NCBI GenBank assembly: GCA_945876285.1
Contig: CAMCNO010000010.1
Span: forward strand, 1-64,000
Direction: 5' to 3'
Source: an uncultured Clostridia bacterium
GTDB taxonomy: Bacteria; Bacillota; Clostridia; Oscillospirales; Oscillospiraceae
DNA length: 64,000 nucleotides
Shown: in pieces, positions 62,176-64,000 of the stretch
How the letters are laid out: each line of letters starts with the position of its first letter
How positions within the stretch are numbered: position 1 is the stretch's first letter
The notes under the pieces: model-generated
What the model was told of the DNA's origin: nothing
Databases searched by the model: none
What the model saw: only the letters and a program-made list of their open reading frames with translations
Program-made: the position numbers and the translations under genes

Positions 62176-62241
62176 TTTAAACTTTTTCACTAAATTGCCT
62201 TTGGCGTACGCGTTCCTCACAGATCGTGCAGCAGCAATTCA

Positions 62242-63513
62242 TCAGGAGACAAGCAGGCCAAAGTCTGCGCTCTGCCCCTGATAGGAGATGGTAAACTGTG
62301 CGTGTCCACGTCCGGTTTTCAGGAGCAACAGGGTTCCGTCAGCCTGCACCGAGGCGGTAAATGGCGCGTTTGCTGTGGCTGTTACCGTATAATTGTCAAT
62401 ACGCTTCCCATTGTAGTATACATCCAGCACAAAGTAAGGACTGAAATTATCGCCGAACCCCCTTCCGGGCAGGAGCGTATTGCCCTTTCTGCTCAGCGCA
62501 AAGCCATTGTCCGGAACCGGAGTAGCAAAGGTAAGACTCCGCTTGGTGCGGCTGATTTCGGTGTTTTCCTCTCCGTTTTCGTCAATTTCCGTATGTGCGA
62601 TGAAACGATACCAAAGCGTAATGTCGAGATTTTCCGTAGCCGGGAAGATGACTGTGAACATGCCGTCTCCGTTTTTCGTTACGCTTCCCTTTCCGCTCGC
62701 TACCTCAACTTCAAAATCAGTGAACGTGCTGCCGTTCCAATAGGGCGTAACGATATAGCTTCCCGCACCGGTCTGGTAATTCCAATCCCAATCAGGCAGC
62801 ATCACTCCGTCGACGGCAAAGGTGACATCCGGTCCATCAGGCGCAGGCGGCTCCTTCAGCACTTCCGGAACCGTGGTAGCCTTCTCGTATGCTTCTTTGG
62901 TAAAGACCTGATTCTCAATCAGCTTTTCAGCCAGGGTCTCCTCACTGTCTTTCTGTTTCGTGTCGATTGCGCTGCGGCTGATGATGGCAGTGTCACTTCG
63001 CAGGAAAGTCGTGTTTCCAGCATGATAGCGTCCGTCTGTCAAACCAATTTTGTCAGACAGTTCCCACGCCGCATCCCATTTGAAATCCTTACCGCTTTCA
63101 TAGCCCAGCGCCCGCAGCACAAAGGTGATATACTGGGAAGCGGTAATTGTGGCAGAGCCGCCGAAGGTGGTCGCGCTTGTTCCATCGGTCAGACCATTCA
63201 TATAGGCATAACCCACATAAGGCTTTGCCCAATCCGCCACATCAGTAAAAGGCGTCTCCCAAGTCCCGTTTACGGCCTCCTCCTCTTTTCCCAGCAGACG
63301 AACCAGCATGGTCACAGCTTCGGCGCGGGAAGGAGCACGATCAAGACCAAAGATAGGCGTTCCATCGGAATTGGTGCCTGTTCCCTTGAAAAGTCCCAGT
63401 TCATACAGGGTCTCCGCCGCCCCGGTGGCCTCATTACTTGCAGCAGCCGCAGAGGGAACGAGGAAGAAAATCATAATCAGGGTAAGAATCATGCACAATA
63501 ATCTCTTTTTCAT
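62242..63513 (-). CDS. Secreted SLH-domain protein
   Basis: A 423-residue exported protein. The signal peptide (about 1-26, ending SAAAA) is followed by SLH-type repeats (about 27-200; GLDRAPSRAEAVTMLVRLLGKE, YMNGLTDGTSATTFGGSATITASQYITFVLRALG), which bind the cell wall, and then a beta-rich region of unknown type (about 225-423) with no recognised catalytic motif. ATG at 63513 has AGGAG. Base composition is less GC-rich than in the neighbouring mfd, so the gene may be a later acquisition (inference). Confidence 0.8.
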   Translation of the reverse strand: MKKRLLCMILTLIMIFFLVPSAAAASNEATGAAETLYELGLFKGTGTNSDGTPIFGLDRAPSRAEAVTMLVRLLGKEEEAVNGTWETPFTDVADWAKPYVGYAYMNGLTDGTSATTFGGSATITASQYITFVLRALGYESGKDFKWDAAWELSDKIGLTDGRYHAGNTTFLRSDTAIISRSAIDTKQKDSEETLAEKLIENQVFTKEAYEKATTVPEVLKEPPAPDGPDVTFAVDGVMLPDWDWNYQTGAGSYIVTPYWNGSTFTDFEVEVASGKGSVTKNGDGMFTVIFPATENLDITLWYRFIAHTEIDENGEENTEISRTKRSLTFATPVPDNGFALSRKGNTLLPGRGFGDNFSPYFVLDVYYNGKRIDNYTVTATANAPFTASVQADGTLLLLKTGRGHAQFTISYQGQSADFGLLVS

Positions 63514-63605
63514 GGCCAACTCTCCTGTTTTGATATAGATGTATGATAGCATATTATCCGTGAAGCGTCTATTGTCATAGGCAAAACATCTCTTTTTCTC
63601 TTAAA

Positions 63606-63680
63606 CTATAAAGTGAGAACAGAGGTGATTGTGTGCAGTTCGATATCTGTATCGGCGCACATACGGTTTTTCTTCATCAT
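63606..63680 (-). CDS. Possible 24-residue peptide gene
   Basis: An ATGATG start with GGAGGGG directly upstream opens a short frame, MMKKNRMCADTDIELHTITS..., ending in TAG. It contains one Cys and a basic N-terminus. The strong ribosome site is the only support; no homologue is recognised and no promoter was identified. Confidence 0.25.
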   Translation of the reverse strand: MMKKNRMCADTDIELHTITSVLTL

Positions 63681-63702
63681 CTGCCCCTCCAAAAGCCAAA
63701 AA

Positions 63703-63750
63703 ACGGGAATCCCATCATTGAGATTTTTCTCAAAATGATGGGATTCCCGT
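63703..63750. terminator. Strong terminator-like hairpin near the right edge
   Basis: A perfect 17-bp stem (63703-63719 with 63734-63750) with inner GAGA/TCTC pairing, flanked by A-rich and T-rich stretches. Confidence 0.75.
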
Positions 63751-63812
63751 TGTGCTTTTGAAATTGGATAGACTTCCGAACTTTTCAGAGGAAAAACGGA
63801 GGTTTTTGCCTC

Positions 63813-63968
63813 TTACTTCTGGCTCTCGGCAACAGCCACGGCCACAGCGACGGTAGCGCCGACCATGGGGTTGTTGCCCATGCCCAGGAAGCCCATCATT
63901 TCCACGGAAGAAACCGCCTTTGGCGGTTTCTTAATTGGGGCGTAAGGGTTCCAGAAGAGGTAAGCCTG
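63813..63968 (-). pseudogene. C-terminal gene fragment of unknown family
   Basis: An open frame ending in TAA encodes ...MGFLGMGNNPMVGATVAVAVA...ESQK, which has the look of a real protein C-terminus, with codon use like the surrounding genes. The frame has no start with a ribosome site; it is stopped upstream by TGA, and its first 20 codons include a GAAACCGCC/GGCGGTTTC hairpin. It may be the 3' end of a gene broken by an intergenic repeat. I do not recognise the family. Confidence 0.35.
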
Positions 63969-64000
63969 TCATTTCTCAACACAAGACACACATCACCCTT

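Overview
The window is a GC-rich, densely packed Firmicutes chromosome segment. Rnf complex, HrcA/CIRCE heat-shock control, a CCA-encoded tRNA, SLH-domain surface proteins, a probable sporulation peptidase and CDS style all point to a gut Clostridia of the Oscillospiraceae type (Flavonifractor/Lawsonibacter/Pseudoflavonifractor-like; inferred from gene content, not from a marker search). I see no phage, IS transposase, CRISPR array or rRNA operon. The window cuts the 3' end of an inorganic pyrophosphatase at the left edge.

Layout. 1-4.4 kb (minus): Mn-dependent pyrophosphatase, Xaa-Pro peptidase and CTP synthase, the last with a long structured leader. 4.7-8.5 kb (plus): a three-gene ABC importer of the TrpXYZ-like class, then an FAH-family hydrolase. 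8.5-12.8 kb: DegV, a MarR-MATE efflux pair and an NCS2 nucleobase permease. 13-17.9 kb (minus): hydroxypyruvate-isomerase-like protein, then a polar amino-acid ABC importer in one operon with an AbgB-type M20 amidohydrolase. 18.2-25.5 kb (minus): CIRCE-hrcA-grpE-dnaK-dnaJ, apparently continued into a PHP phosphatase, rpiB and a putative glycoside hydrolase. 25.6-31.7 kb (minus): folT with a long aptamer-like leader, and the complete rnfCDGEAB ion-pumping ferredoxin:NAD oxidoreductase.

31.9-39.3 kb: DUF975 membrane protein, a divergent vitamin-B6-type pair (ECF S component / MocR-PdxR regulator), thioredoxin and thioredoxin reductase, rpe, D-cysteine desulfhydrase-like protein and recR. 39.4-45.9 kb: a large secreted phosphodiester glycosidase with SLH anchors, a mini-ferredoxin, a thiolase, a PPIase-like lipoprotein and tRNA-Gly(CCC). 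46-50.4 kb: a six-part cyclic-di-GMP protein and a sodium:solute symporter. 50.7-56 kb (minus): a SpoIIQ-like M23 protein, then gpmI, tpiA, pgk and trmL (lower glycolysis). 56.3-62.1 kb (plus): a collapsed GlmU-like protein, prs, pth and mfd. 62.2-64 kb: an SLH protein and small fragments.

The most unusual signal is in the intergenic spaces, not the genes. Four spacers (about 32.8, 38.5, 45.6 and 53.1 kb) are strings of back-to-back hairpins that share modules: one ~57-bp module occurs twice in opposite orientation, and one 43-bp module occurs twice with two compensatory base-pair changes in its stem. Other points worth a second look are a MocR regulator whose PLP lysine is Gln, a helically phased TGTCAA/TTGACA half-site array upstream of the thiolase, the pyrG and folT leaders, a candidate sigma-F promoter, and the GlmU remnant kept next to prs.
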